Origin: JALHNI01 sp044226365
GTDB taxonomy: Bacteria; Acidobacteriota; Terriglobia; Bryobacterales; Bryobacteraceae
NCBI GenBank assembly: GCA_044226365.1
Contig: JBGAHE010000004.1
Location: 62,001 to 126,000, forward strand
Direction of reading: 5' to 3'
DNA: 64,000 nucleotides
Shown here one piece after another: positions 8,655-16,706 of the stretch (position 1 is the stretch's first letter; each line of letters opens with the position of its first letter). The notes beneath the pieces were generated by a model, which had not been told where the DNA came from, did not search any database, and worked only from the letters and a program-made list of their open reading frames with translations. The position numbers and the translations under genes were made by a program.

Positions 8655-10490
8655 CTACGCGTTACCCTCAGGCTGCTCGATCAGCGCTTGCTCCGGCGTC
8701 AGATACTGCAGCTCATGCAGCCGCTGATAGATCCCGCCGCCCGCCACCAACTCCGCGTGCGTCCCGATCTCCGACACGCGGCCGCGATCAAGCACCACGA
8801 TCTTATCGGCGCGCCGGATCGTGGAAAGACGGTGCGCAATCACAATCACCGTTCGCCCCGCGATCAGATTCGCCAACGCCTTCTGCACCAGCATCTCGCT
8901 CTCGGTGTCCAAATGCGACGTCGCCTCGTCCAGCACCAGAATTGGCGCATTCTTCAATAACGCCCGCGCAATCGAAAGCCGCTGCCGCTGCCCGCCGCTC
9001 AGCTTCGTACCGCGCTCGCCCACCACCGTCTCGTAGCCCTGCGGCATCGCCAGAATGAACTCTTCCGCCAGCGCGTGCCGCGCCGCTTCGCGCACTTCTT
9101 CCTCGGTCGCCTCCGGCCGTCCGTAGCGAATGTTGTTCAGGATCGTGTCGTTGAACAGAAATGTCTCCTGCGCCACCAGACCAATCTGACTCCGCAGACT
9201 CGCCACCTGCAGTTCCCGCACATCCACGCCGTCAATCGCCAGCGTTCCTCGCTCCAGGTCGTAGAACCGCAGCACCAGGCTCGCCAGCGTCGTCTTCCCC
9301 GCGCCGCTCGGCCCCACCAGCGCGCACACCTCGCCGGCGTTCACCGTAAGGTCCACGCCATTCAGCGCATCGGTTTCCGCGTTCGGATAACGGAAGTGCG
9401 CCTCGCTGAAGGTGATCGACGATCGGAAGCCTTCCAGCTTCTTCGCGCCGGGCCGGTCCGTCAGCGCCACCGGCGTGTCCAGATACTCAAACACCTTCTG
9501 CGACGCGCCGCTCGCCTGCTGGAAGATCTGGTGAATGCCCGTCAGCCGTTTCACCGGCTCGTACAACATCAGCAGCGCCACCATGAAGCTGGAGAACTCA
9601 CCCGCCGTCATCTGCTGCGCCTTGATCTGATCGCGCGCATACGTCAACAGCACCACAATCGTAATCGCCGCAAAAAACTCGATCATCGGCGAAGCCAGCG
9701 CCTGCTGCAGCACGTACTTCAGGTTCGCCCGCTTCAACTGCGCCGCTGTCCGGGCAAAGCGTTCGCTCTCCAGCCGCTCGGCGCCAAACGCCTTCACCAC
9801 CTGCTGCCCGGAGAGGGTCTCCTGCAGCACCTCGTTCAAATCCGCCGCGTTGTCCTGCGCCTTGCGGGTCGTCCCGCGCAGCCGCTTGCCGATGCGCGCC
9901 GTCGGGATCAGCACAAACGGCAACAGCGTCAGGCTCGCCACCGCCAGCCGCCAATCCTTCTGCATCAGCACCGCCAACAGGAACACCGCGGTAAACGTCT
10001 GGCGCAGCCAATCCGCCAGCAGATGCGACATCGCCACCTGAATCTTCTCGATGTCGTTCATGATCGACGACATCAGCCGTCCCGTCGAGTTCGCCGCAAA
10101 GAACGTCGCATCCTGCCGCAGCACATGGTCGAACACGCGCTGTCGTAAGTCCGTCACCACCGAGAGACCAATGGAATTGATCAGGTAGTTCCCGAAGTAG
10201 TCAAACAGCCCCTTCAGCAAAAACACTGTTAGGATGCTTGCGGCCACCATCGTCCACACGTTCTGCACCGTCGAAGGCAACAGATCGTTCAGATGCACCG
10301 CTCCCCAGCCGAACGGCCACTCGAACAGCAGCACCGGCCGGTCCGCCGTCTCTGGTCGCAACACGCGATCGAACACCGGCTCAATCAGACGCGCCATGAA
10401 CCCTTGCATGGCGCCCACACCCGCCATCAGCAGAATCGACATCAGCAGGCGCGGCCAGTACGGCTGCGCCAGGCGCAGCAACCGCTTCAT
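8655..10490 (-). CDS. MsbA-like ABC exporter (fused permease and ATPase)
   Basis: A 611-residue half-transporter. The start MKRLLRLAQPYW at 10490 overlaps the upstream glycosyltransferase stop as ATGA. Six transmembrane helices lie in residues about 15-310. The nucleotide-binding domain carries Walker A LVGPSGAGKTTLAS, the Q-loop region, signature LSGGQRQRLSIARALL, Walker B PILVLDEATSHLD and switch His IAHRLSTI. Coupling to a heptosyltransferase-type gene suggests export of lipid A-core or another lipid-linked glycan, like MsbA. Homodimer expected in the inner membrane. Confidence 0.9.
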   Translation of the reverse strand: MKRLLRLAQPYWPRLLMSILLMAGVGAMQGFMARLIEPVFDRVLRPETADRPVLLFEWPFGWGAVHLNDLLPSTVQNVWTMVAASILTVFLLKGLFDYFGNYLINSIGLSVVTDLRQRVFDHVLRQDATFFAANSTGRLMSSIMNDIEKIQVAMSHLLADWLRQTFTAVFLLAVLMQKDWRLAVASLTLLPFVLIPTARIGKRLRGTTRKAQDNAADLNEVLQETLSGQQVVKAFGAERLESERFARTAAQLKRANLKYVLQQALASPMIEFFAAITIVVLLTYARDQIKAQQMTAGEFSSFMVALLMLYEPVKRLTGIHQIFQQASGASQKVFEYLDTPVALTDRPGAKKLEGFRSSITFSEAHFRYPNAETDALNGVDLTVNAGEVCALVGPSGAGKTTLASLVLRFYDLERGTLAIDGVDVRELQVASLRSQIGLVAQETFLFNDTILNNIRYGRPEATEEEVREAARHALAEEFILAMPQGYETVVGERGTKLSGGQRQRLSIARALLKNAPILVLDEATSHLDTESEMLVQKALANLIAGRTVIVIAHRLSTIRRADKIVVLDRGRVSEIGTHAELVAGGGIYQRLHELQYLTPEQALIEQPEGNA

Positions 10491-11383
10491 GCCGAGACTC
10501 CCGCGCGCAGTCGGCTCAACGCTCCGGTCACCTGTTCCACGGTCGTCGCCTGCAAACCCACTAACGTCTCGTTCGCCGTTCGCCACGGCGCCCACACCAC
10601 CGGATCGGACGTCCCGTAAAGCACCACCACCGGCACGCCAAACGCTGCCGCCATGTGCGCCGGCCCGGAATCATTGCCCAGAAACAGACTGGCTCCCGCC
10701 AGCACCTGCTTGGTCTGCTCCAGCGGACCCGCCACCGTCCGCCATTCCCCAAACGCCGCAAAATCGTCGTGCGGCGCGCCAATGATCACCGGCTCCATCT
10801 CGAGCTTCTCCGCCACAAACTTTGCCGCCGCTGCAAACCGTTCCGCCGGCCATTGCTTATCCAGCGCCGACGCAAACGGATGAATCACCGCATAACGCTT
10901 CGCGGGCGCTTCCGCCCACCGCGCCGCCTGCAACTGGGCCCGGGGAATCTCCCCGCGCGGACATCCCAGATAAAACATGGCCGACGCTAAATGTTCCGCT
11001 GTGTGCACCGTGCGTTCTTCGCCGAGAATCTCCTGCGCCCGTGGTATGCGCACGTTATACAACCACGCCCCGGCCTGATGCCGGAAGCCCGCTCGCCACC
11101 GCGAACCGGACGCCGCCGTCATCCATAAACTGCGTGATCCGCCATGGAAATTCAAACACAACGCACTTCCGCGCGCCGCGCCCAGCCCGGGCGGCACAAT
11201 CTCATCGAGCGCCGGATGCCCCGTAAAAACCGCCGCAAACCGATCCTCCACCACCATGCGCACCCGTAAATCCGGCCGCGCCGCGTGCAGAATCGCGAGC
11301 GCCGGTGTCGTCAAAACACAATCGCCCAAAGAACGGATACGGAGAATGGTGACCCGCGCGCCTTCGGCGAGATCGTCCAGCAT
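10487..11383 (-). CDS. glycosyltransferase family 9 (heptosyltransferase-like)
   Basis: A 298-residue GT-B fold enzyme. The N-terminus has TILRIRSLGDCVLTTPALAI, the acceptor-domain motif of ADP-heptose:LPS heptosyltransferases, and the C-terminal domain has the donor-binding LGNDSGPAHMAAAFGVPVV followed by LYGTSDP. It would add a heptose-like sugar to LPS core on the cytoplasmic face. Translationally coupled to the MsbA-like exporter downstream; the start follows AAGGA about 11 nt upstream. Whether the acceptor is lipid A-KDO cannot be told, so no waaF symbol is given. Confidence 0.88.
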   Translation of the reverse strand: MLDDLAEGARVTILRIRSLGDCVLTTPALAILHAARPDLRVRMVVEDRFAAVFTGHPALDEIVPPGLGAARGSALCLNFHGGSRSLWMTAASGSRWRAGFRHQAGAWLYNVRIPRAQEILGEERTVHTAEHLASAMFYLGCPRGEIPRAQLQAARWAEAPAKRYAVIHPFASALDKQWPAERFAAAAKFVAEKLEMEPVIIGAPHDDFAAFGEWRTVAGPLEQTKQVLAGASLFLGNDSGPAHMAAAFGVPVVVLYGTSDPVVWAPWRTANETLVGLQATTVEQVTGALSRLRAGVSA

Positions 11384-11398
11384 GCGGAAGTGGAATCC

Positions 11399-11569
11399 TT
11401 AGTCCTCGACCTTGGCTTCCTCCACCAGCATCACCGGAATGTCATCGCGGATCGGGTACACGCGGTGGCATTGCACACACTTCAAGCCGCTCCCGTTCGG
11501 TTTCATCTCCACCGTGGTCTTGCACAGCGGACAAACCAGAATCTCGAGTAGCTCTTTGCTGATGGCCAT
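11399..11569 (-). CDS. Trm112-family zinc-binding small protein (YcaR-like)
   Basis: A 56-residue protein starting MAISKELLEILVCPLCK. The four cysteines (13, 16, 31, 34) form a zinc knuckle, and RVYPIRDDIPVML is the conserved C-terminal strand of the Trm112/UPF0434 family. In bacteria it usually sits beside lipopolysaccharide genes such as lpxK or kdsB; here it is first in line before a heptosyltransferase-like gene, 15 nt upstream. GAGAGG precedes the ATG at 5 nt. Promoter expected in the 82-nt divergent gap to the binding-protein gene. Confidence 0.9.
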   Translation of the reverse strand: MAISKELLEILVCPLCKTTVEMKPNGSGLKCVQCHRVYPIRDDIPVMLVEEAKVED

Positions 11570-11636
11570 AAGCACCTCTCAGTCTAGCTCAAGCTGCTTC
11601 GCCGGAGCGCTGTGGCCCCCGCCCGCTCCAGCGCGA

Positions 11637-11642
11637 TACGAT
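11637..11642 (+). promoter_or_regulatory. -10-like box TACGAT, probable leaderless promoter
   Basis: TACGAT ends 9 nt before ATG 11652, which has no Shine-Dalgarno. Same geometry as at 1926 and 46208. Confidence 0.4.
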
Positions 11643-11651
11643 CGAGATTCC

Positions 11652-12629
11652 ATGCGCCGAACCCTGGTTCGCACCCTGATCCCGGTCGCCCTCCTCGCCG
11701 CCCTCGCCGCCTGCCGTGCCCAGCCGGAACGCGTCATCGGCGTAGTCCCCAAAGGCGCCAATCACCTCTTCTGGCAAACCGTCCGCGCCGGCGCCATCAA
11801 AGCCGGCGCCGAATGCGGCGCCCGCATCGAATGGAACGCCCCCTCCCTCGAAGTCGATTCCAGCCGCCAGATCGAAATCGTCGAGTCGATGGTCAATCGC
11901 CATCTCGCCGGCATCTCGCTCGCCCCCGTCGATCGCCGCGCTCTCGTCCGAATCGTCGAACGCGCCGCCGCCGAGAATATCCCCGTCGCCATCTTTGACT
12001 CCGCCATCGACACCACCCGCCGCCTCACCTACGTCGCCACCAACAACGAAGAAGGCGGCCGCATGGCCGCGCGCCGCCTCGCGGCCACCATCGGCGAAAC
12101 CGGCCAGGTCGGCGTCATCGGCTTCATGCCCGGCTCCGCCGCCACCGAAGAGCGCGAACTCGGCTTCATCTCGGAAATTCGCGACCATTACCCTCGCATC
12201 GAAATGGTCGGCCTCAAGTTCGCCATGGCCGATCGTGCCAAGGCCCTCGCTCTCACCGAGAACCTCCTCACCGCCTACCCGAAACTCGCCGGCCTCTTCG
12301 CCGACAACGAAAGCTCAACCGCCGGCGCCGTCCAGGCCCTCAAAACCCGCGGCGCCAGGCAAGTCAAACTCGTCGCCTTCGACGCTTCAGACGCCCTGAT
12401 CAACGACCTCAAAGCCGGCTGGATCGATGCCCTCGTCGTCCAGAATCCGTTCCTCATGGGCTACGAGTCCACCCGCGCCATCTGCCGCAAACTCGCCGGT
12501 GAAACGCCCGCTGCCTTCCTCGATAGCGGCGCCACCCTCGTCACCCCCGCCAACCTCGCCCAGCCCTCCATCCAGAACCTGCTCTTCCCCCCCATTCAGC
12601 AATACCTCCCCGGAAGCTCTTCCCACTAA
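11652..12629 (+). CDS. sugar-type periplasmic binding lipoprotein (RbsB-like fold), orphan
   Basis: A 325-residue protein. A lipoprotein signal peptide ends in LAALAACRA, with Cys about residue 20 as the lipid-modified residue. The rest is a type-I periplasmic binding fold (Peripla_BP_4): VIGVVPKGANHLFWQTVRAG, ISLAPVDRRALVRIVE, IPVAIFDSAI, YVATNNEEGGRMAARRL, GLFADNESSTAGAVQAL, VKLVAFDASDALINDLKAG. In a standard system it would capture a sugar or autoinducer-2-like ligand for an ABC importer, but no ATPase or permease gene lies nearby. Its stop overlaps the start of the next gene (TAATG), so the two are co-translated. Confidence 0.85.
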   Translation: MRRTLVRTLIPVALLAALAACRAQPERVIGVVPKGANHLFWQTVRAGAIKAGAECGARIEWNAPSLEVDSSRQIEIVESMVNRHLAGISLAPVDRRALVRIVERAAAENIPVAIFDSAIDTTRRLTYVATNNEEGGRMAARRLAATIGETGQVGVIGFMPGSAATEERELGFISEIRDHYPRIEMVGLKFAMADRAKALALTENLLTAYPKLAGLFADNESSTAGAVQALKTRGARQVKLVAFDASDALINDLKAGWIDALVVQNPFLMGYESTRAICRKLAGETPAAFLDSGATLVTPANLAQPSIQNLLFPPIQQYLPGSSSH

Positions 12630-14737
12630 TGCGGCCACGACTTCTCTGCCTCCTCCTCCTCATCCTTCAGCCCTTCGCCTTCTACTCGCACGTTCTCGTC
12701 AACCCTGAGTTCCACATCCCCTGGGACATCTTCGGCTTCCACACCCCCCTGTTCACCTTCCAGGCCCGCGAACTCCGCCACGGCAACTTCCCTCTCTGGA
12801 ACCCGCTCATCTACTGCGGCTACCCCGGCTACGCCGACATCCAGGCCCAGACCTTTTATCCCCCCGCCTGGGGCGTCTGGCTCGCCCGCAACCTCTCCTC
12901 GCGCCCCATCGAAGGCTACCTCCTGCAATGGTTCGATTGCCTCCACATGATGCTCGCCGGCCTGCTCATGTACTGGTTTCTCCGCCGCCTGGGTTGCTCA
13001 CGCCCCGTGGCCCTGTTCGGCGGCACCGGCTTTGAACTCTCCGCCTTCTTCGCGAGCCAGGCCCAACACGTCGGCGCCATCTGCGTCACCGCCTGGCTGC
13101 CCCTCTGCTGGCTCGGCATTTACGAACTCCGCCACCGCTGGCATCCCCGCTGGTTCGCCCTCCTCGTCCTCGGGCTCTCCGGCGCCCTCCTCGGCGGCTT
13201 CACCGCTGTTACCTACGCCGTCTTCACCGCCACCGTCCTGTTCGCCTGCGGACTCTGGCTCACCCGCGACGCCGACCGTCTCATCCTCCCCCGCCTCCTC
13301 GCCGCCTTCGCCACCACCGCCGGACTCCTGGCCATCCAACTCCTCCCCGCCGCCGAGCTTGCCAACCTCTCCTTCGCCAAGCTCCGCGCCAACTGGTACA
13401 CCGGCGGCGGTCTCCCCGTTGAAGCCTGGAAGGCCATCTTCTGGCCCAACGCCCTCGGTGTCTTTGAACCCGCCAAAGTCACCGTCCCCTTCAACTTCAC
13501 GTTCCTCTACCTCTACAACGGCGTGCTCCCCCTCGCCCTCACCGTCCTCGCTTTCTTCTGGCCTGGCCGCCGCACCCGCATGGCCGCCGTCCTGACCCTG
13601 GTCCTGTTCCTGCTCTGCTTCGGCACCCATCTCCCCGGCTTCGCCACCGCCTTTGAGTTGCTCCCCCGCAGCCTGCGCGGCGGCTGGTACGCCGAGTTCT
13701 TTGTCAGCGTCTTCAGCGGCGCCCTCTTCCTCACCGCCGCGCTCCTCCTGCAGAAGCTCCCCGGCCACCGCTGGAAATGGGCCGCCGCCTTTGCCCTCGC
13801 CCTCGAACTTCTCTGGGCCGGCAGCCGCCGCCCCATGAATACCGACACCACCAGTTGGGCCTGGCAAGGCGGCGAAACCACCATCGACGGCGTCAAGGAG
13901 ATCGTCGCCCATCTCCATCAGCAACTCGACCGCACCCAGCCCCCCCTCCGCATCGACAACCTCGACCTCCTCTTCCATTTCTCCATGTCCGCCCCCGCCC
14001 GCCCCTTCCCCACGCCCGGCGGCGACAACCCCTTCGCCCCCCTCCGCGTCCTCGAACTCCGTCGCCAATTCACCCGCGGCAACGAATGGGAGCGCAACCT
14101 CGTCGTCAATCGCCCGGACTCGCCCTGGCTCCCCTTCCTCAACACCGGCCTTCTCGCCGCCCAACTCGAAGGCCTCCCCGAAGACCAGCTCGCCGCCGCC
14201 GGCTGGCAACGCGATCCCAGCACCTACTTCATCCGCGTCTACCGCCACCAGAACCCCCAACCCCGCTTCTTCCTGGTAGGCCATGTCCGCTGGGCTCCCG
14301 ACACCCCCGCCAGCCGCCTCCTCCTCGACCGTCTCCTCACCGAACCCGACGGTCTCCGCCACACCGCCGTCGTCGAAGGTCCTCCCGTCCCCGTCACCTC
14401 CGCCGGTGACGTCCGTGTACTACACTACGCCTCCAACCGCATCGAGCTCGAGACCAGCGCACCCGGCCCCTCCTACCTGGTTTCCTCCGAAACCGACTAC
14501 CCCGGCTGGCAGACCACCCTCGACGGCCACCCCGTCCCCACCCGCCCCACCAACTACGCCTTCCGCGGCCTCCCGGTCCCGGCCGGAAAGCACCACCTCA
14601 CCATGAAGTTCCGCCCCCCACCCCTCATTTGGGGCGCCGCAATCAGTACCACCGTACTACTAGCGCTCCTGGTCTCTGTGATATTCTTAGGGAGTCCGAG
14701 CCACCCTAGCTCAGTTGGTAGAGCGGCTGATTCGTAA
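12629..14737 (+). CDS. YfhO-like multi-pass membrane protein
   Basis: A 702-residue protein coupled to the binding-protein gene by a 1-nt overlap. The first about 400 residues hold ten or more hydrophobic helices. The loop after TM1 contains RHGNFPLWNPLIYCGYPG and FYPPAWGVWL, typical of the YfhO/GT-C-like family, whose members modify cell-envelope glycans with lipid-linked sugars. Residues about 410-665 form a large soluble, probably periplasmic, domain (HVRWAPDTPASRLLLDRL, DYPGWQTTLDGHPVPTRP), and a final helix (ISTTVLLALLVSVIFL) lies near 670-688. The last 12 codons and the stop are inside the tRNA-Thr gene. Confidence 0.8.
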   Translation: MRPRLLCLLLLILQPFAFYSHVLVNPEFHIPWDIFGFHTPLFTFQARELRHGNFPLWNPLIYCGYPGYADIQAQTFYPPAWGVWLARNLSSRPIEGYLLQWFDCLHMMLAGLLMYWFLRRLGCSRPVALFGGTGFELSAFFASQAQHVGAICVTAWLPLCWLGIYELRHRWHPRWFALLVLGLSGALLGGFTAVTYAVFTATVLFACGLWLTRDADRLILPRLLAAFATTAGLLAIQLLPAAELANLSFAKLRANWYTGGGLPVEAWKAIFWPNALGVFEPAKVTVPFNFTFLYLYNGVLPLALTVLAFFWPGRRTRMAAVLTLVLFLLCFGTHLPGFATAFELLPRSLRGGWYAEFFVSVFSGALFLTAALLLQKLPGHRWKWAAAFALALELLWAGSRRPMNTDTTSWAWQGGETTIDGVKEIVAHLHQQLDRTQPPLRIDNLDLLFHFSMSAPARPFPTPGGDNPFAPLRVLELRRQFTRGNEWERNLVVNRPDSPWLPFLNTGLLAAQLEGLPEDQLAAAGWQRDPSTYFIRVYRHQNPQPRFFLVGHVRWAPDTPASRLLLDRLLTEPDGLRHTAVVEGPPVPVTSAGDVRVLHYASNRIELETSAPGPSYLVSSETDYPGWQTTLDGHPVPTRPTNYAFRGLPVPAGKHHLTMKFRPPPLIWGAAISTTVLLALLVSVIFLGSPSHPSSVGRAADS

Positions 14738-14775
14738 TCAGCAGGTCGCCAGTTCGATCCTGGCGGGTGGCTCCA
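14700..14775 (+). tRNA. tRNA-Thr (anticodon CGT)
   Basis: A complete cloverleaf: acceptor stem GCCACCC (14700-14706) pairs with GGGTGGC (14765-14771), the D-arm is TAGCTCAGTTGGTAGAGC, the anticodon arm GCTGA/TCAGC has loop TTCGTAA with CGT at 14733-14735, the T-arm contains GTTCGATCC, the discriminator is T and CCA is encoded at 14773-14775. The 5' 38 nt overlap the end of the YfhO-like gene, whose stop TAA lies in the anticodon loop. Confidence 0.97.
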
Positions 14776-14791
14776 GATTTTTCAGTAGTTT

Positions 14792-14824
14792 ACGGGCGAT
14801 TCGGCATTGCGCTGAGTCGCCCGT
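14792..14824 (+). terminator. hairpin after tRNA-Thr, possible terminator
   Basis: ACGGGCGA (14792-14799) pairs perfectly with TCGCCCGT (14817-14824) across a 17-nt loop, followed by TTCGCTTTC, a weak T tract. Plausible 3' end signal for the tRNA. Confidence 0.45.
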
Positions 14825-14869
14825 TTCGCTTTCATACAGGTCTTATACAGGTTCTTTTTCGCGAAAAAG

Positions 14870-14895
14870 TGAACTGAACCGGGAAAGTCGGAGGC
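14870..14895. repeat. IS3 terminal inverted repeat (left in window, orfB side)
   Basis: It starts TGAACTGAACCGGGAA and ends TCGGAGGC. It matches the reverse complement of 16171-16196 at 21 of 26 positions. Confidence 0.85.
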
Positions 14896-14908
14896 GAAAT
14901 AATCTTAG

Positions 14909-15814
14909 TTACGCCGCGATGGCCTGGGCATCCAGGATAGCGTAGTAGCGTTGCTCAGCTTCGGCCGGCGGAATGTTGCCGATGGGCTCCATCAGCCGAC
15001 GATGATTAAACCAGTCGATCCATTCGAGAGTCGCAAACTCGACGGCCTCGAAAGAACGCCAAGGCCCGCGTCGGTGAATCAGTTCGGCCTTATACAGGCC
15101 GTTGATCGTCTCAGCCAGCGCGTTGTCATAAGAATCACCGACGCTTCCTACTGACGGCTCGATGCCCGCTGCCGCCAAACGCTCGGTGTACTTAATCGAT
15201 ACGTATTGAGACCCACGGTCGGAATGGTGCACTAACCTGCTACGGCGCACGGGCTTCCGCGCGTGGAGAGCCTGTTCCAGCGCGTCCAGCACGAAGCCGG
15301 CATGCGCGCTCCGGCTGACGCGCCAGCCCACGATTCGCCGGGCGTAAGCATCAATGACGAAGGCGACGTAGACAAAGCCGCTCCACGTTGCGACGTAAGT
15401 GAAATCGGAAAGCCAGAGTTGATTCGGTGCGGGTGCGTGGAACTGCCGCTGCACGTGATCGAGCGGACATGGGATCGCTGGGTTGCTGATCGTCGTACGG
15501 ACCGGCTTGCCGCGCACCACGCCCGCCAGCCCCAAGTGACGCATGATGCGCGCCACCGTGCATCGCGCCACCCGGAAGCCCTCGCGCCATAACTGCCGCC
15601 ACACCTTACGCACGCCATAAACCGCAAAGTTCTCCATGAAGACGCGCTTCACTTCGATGCTCAAGGTCTCATCTCGTTGGGCGCGTTTGGCGCGTAACGA
15701 TGGATCGCGCCGCTGGGCGACGTGCGCGTGGTAAGTCGATGGGGCGATGGGCAACACGCGGCACATCGGCTCGACCCCATACTCTTTCCGGTGATCGTCA
15801 ATGAAGGCGATCAT
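14909..15814 (-). CDS. IS3-family transposase OrfB (DDE integrase core)
   Basis: A 301-residue transposase. An N-terminal HTH_21-like region (IDDHRKEYGVEPMCRVL, MENFAVYGVRKVWRQL) precedes the rve integrase fold. The catalytic triad is visible: Asp in LWLSDFTYVATW, Asp in VHHSDRGSQYVS, and Glu in NALAETINGLYKAE with exactly 35 residues between the second Asp and the Glu. The end WIDWFNHRRLMEPIGNIPPAE is typical. Its ATG overlaps the orfA stop as ATGA; no poly-A slippery heptamer is obvious, so coupled re-initiation looks as likely as a frameshifted OrfAB. No truncation is seen. Confidence 0.95.
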   Translation of the reverse strand: MIAFIDDHRKEYGVEPMCRVLPIAPSTYHAHVAQRRDPSLRAKRAQRDETLSIEVKRVFMENFAVYGVRKVWRQLWREGFRVARCTVARIMRHLGLAGVVRGKPVRTTISNPAIPCPLDHVQRQFHAPAPNQLWLSDFTYVATWSGFVYVAFVIDAYARRIVGWRVSRSAHAGFVLDALEQALHARKPVRRSRLVHHSDRGSQYVSIKYTERLAAAGIEPSVGSVGDSYDNALAETINGLYKAELIHRRGPWRSFEAVEFATLEWIDWFNHRRLMEPIGNIPPAEAEQRYYAILDAQAIAA

Positions 15815-16146
15815 GGCTTCGGACGGCGGTCGAGCTCCGCCATCGCAAAATACGCCGATGCTTTGCGCAGGATCTCATTCGCCTGCCGCAGTTCCCGGTT
15901 CTCGCGTTCGAGCGCTTTCAGCTTCTCCGCGACCTCCGACGGAATTCCGGCCCGGGCTCCGCGGTCGACTTCCTGCTCCTTCACCCACTCATTGAGCGTC
16001 TGCGCCGTGCATCCGATCTTCGCCGCTACTGAACTCACCGTTGCCCATCGTGATGGGTGCTCCTTCTCGTGCTCGAGCACCATCCGGATCGCCCGCTCCC
16101 GCACTTCCGGCGAAAAACTCATTCTCGTCTTCTTCTCTCTGCTCAT
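15811..16146 (-). CDS. IS3-family OrfA (HTH DNA-binding subunit)
   Basis: A 111-residue protein. It begins MSREKKTRMSFSPEVRERAI, has an HTH_Tnp_1-type helix-turn-helix (VSSVAAKIGCTAQTLNEWV) and a C-terminal leucine-zipper-like helix (VAEKLKALERENRELRQANE) that mediates oligomerisation with OrfAB. It ends in the ATGA overlap with orfB. GAGGAG lies upstream of the start. Confidence 0.93.
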   Translation of the reverse strand: MSREKKTRMSFSPEVRERAIRMVLEHEKEHPSRWATVSSVAAKIGCTAQTLNEWVKEQEVDRGARAGIPSEVAEKLKALERENRELRQANEILRKASAYFAMAELDRRPKP

Positions 16147-16170
16147 GGCTCCTCCTTCTCAGGATATTGA

Positions 16171-16196
16171 GCCTCCGATCTTCCCGGCGCGGTTCA
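16171..16196. repeat. IS3 terminal inverted repeat (right in window, orfA side)
   Basis: Read on the minus strand it starts TGAACCGCGCCGGGAA and ends TCGGAGGC, the partner of 14870-14895. Confidence 0.85.
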
Positions 16197-16691
16197 AACC
16201 TATCTTCGCGCTGCCCTTACGCCTCCGTCCATCGCTGTCCCCGCTATTTTGCGAGTATGTCGTTGCTAGGTGATGTCGGCATTTCCACTTCAATGACCCA
16301 AGAACTGGACGAGCAGCTACTAAGGCAGTGGACGGGAACAGATCTTTGGCCCGCTACACAAGAACAGGGGACCGCTGTGTGTGGCACCCCTGGCAAACCA
16401 TCGTAGTTCTTGAACTTCTGTCCCGAAGTCACATTCGAATCGATTCGGCGTCGTTGCTTCAGACCTTTTTGAGTATGCGGACGAGATTGATGTTGACGTT
16501 GCCCCAGCGTAGATTAGCAGCCGAGGGGGCCGTGATCAGCGATTGGCGGTGGCGGTGGAGTCTAGCCGTATCGAGGCACTACTCCGAGTGCCCCCTTTAC
16601 TCACCCCTACTCCTAGGCAGCAACGACATCGAGAAGAAGGCGCGCTTTGGTTTCAATAGCTAGCGTTGCTGCCTCAATTCGATTTTGGTGA
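16197..16691. other. no confident gene; possible decayed coding remnant
   Basis: Short frames exist on the plus strand (one opening at ATG 16258, another reading ELLSRSHIRIDSASLL from about 16407), but none has a ribosome site, recognisable domain or steady codon usage, and the plausible peptide would need frame changes near 16400-16480. Base composition is lower in GC than the core genome. Best read as degraded sequence beside the IS element. Confidence 0.4.
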
Positions 16692-16697
16692 TATCTT
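16692..16697 (+). promoter_or_regulatory. -10-like box TATCTT, probable leaderless promoter
   Basis: TATCTT ends 9 nt before ATG 16707 with no Shine-Dalgarno between. It has the same spacing as the core-gene boxes at 1926, 11637 and 46208. Confidence 0.4.
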
Positions 16698-16706
16698 CTA
16701 AATCAA

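Larger units (their letters stand above)
14870..16196 (-). mobile_element. IS3-family insertion sequence, apparently intact (about 1327 bp)
   Basis: The element is bounded by 26-bp imperfect inverted repeats (21 of 26 matching), both starting TGAAC from the outside and ending TCGGAGGC. It holds two complete overlapping genes, orfA (helix-turn-helix) and orfB (DDE transposase), as in IS3-family elements. No clear 3-4 bp target duplication is visible: the flanks are AAG on the left and AAC on the right. It inserted 94 nt downstream of tRNA-Thr. The subgroup is not assigned. Confidence 0.9.
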
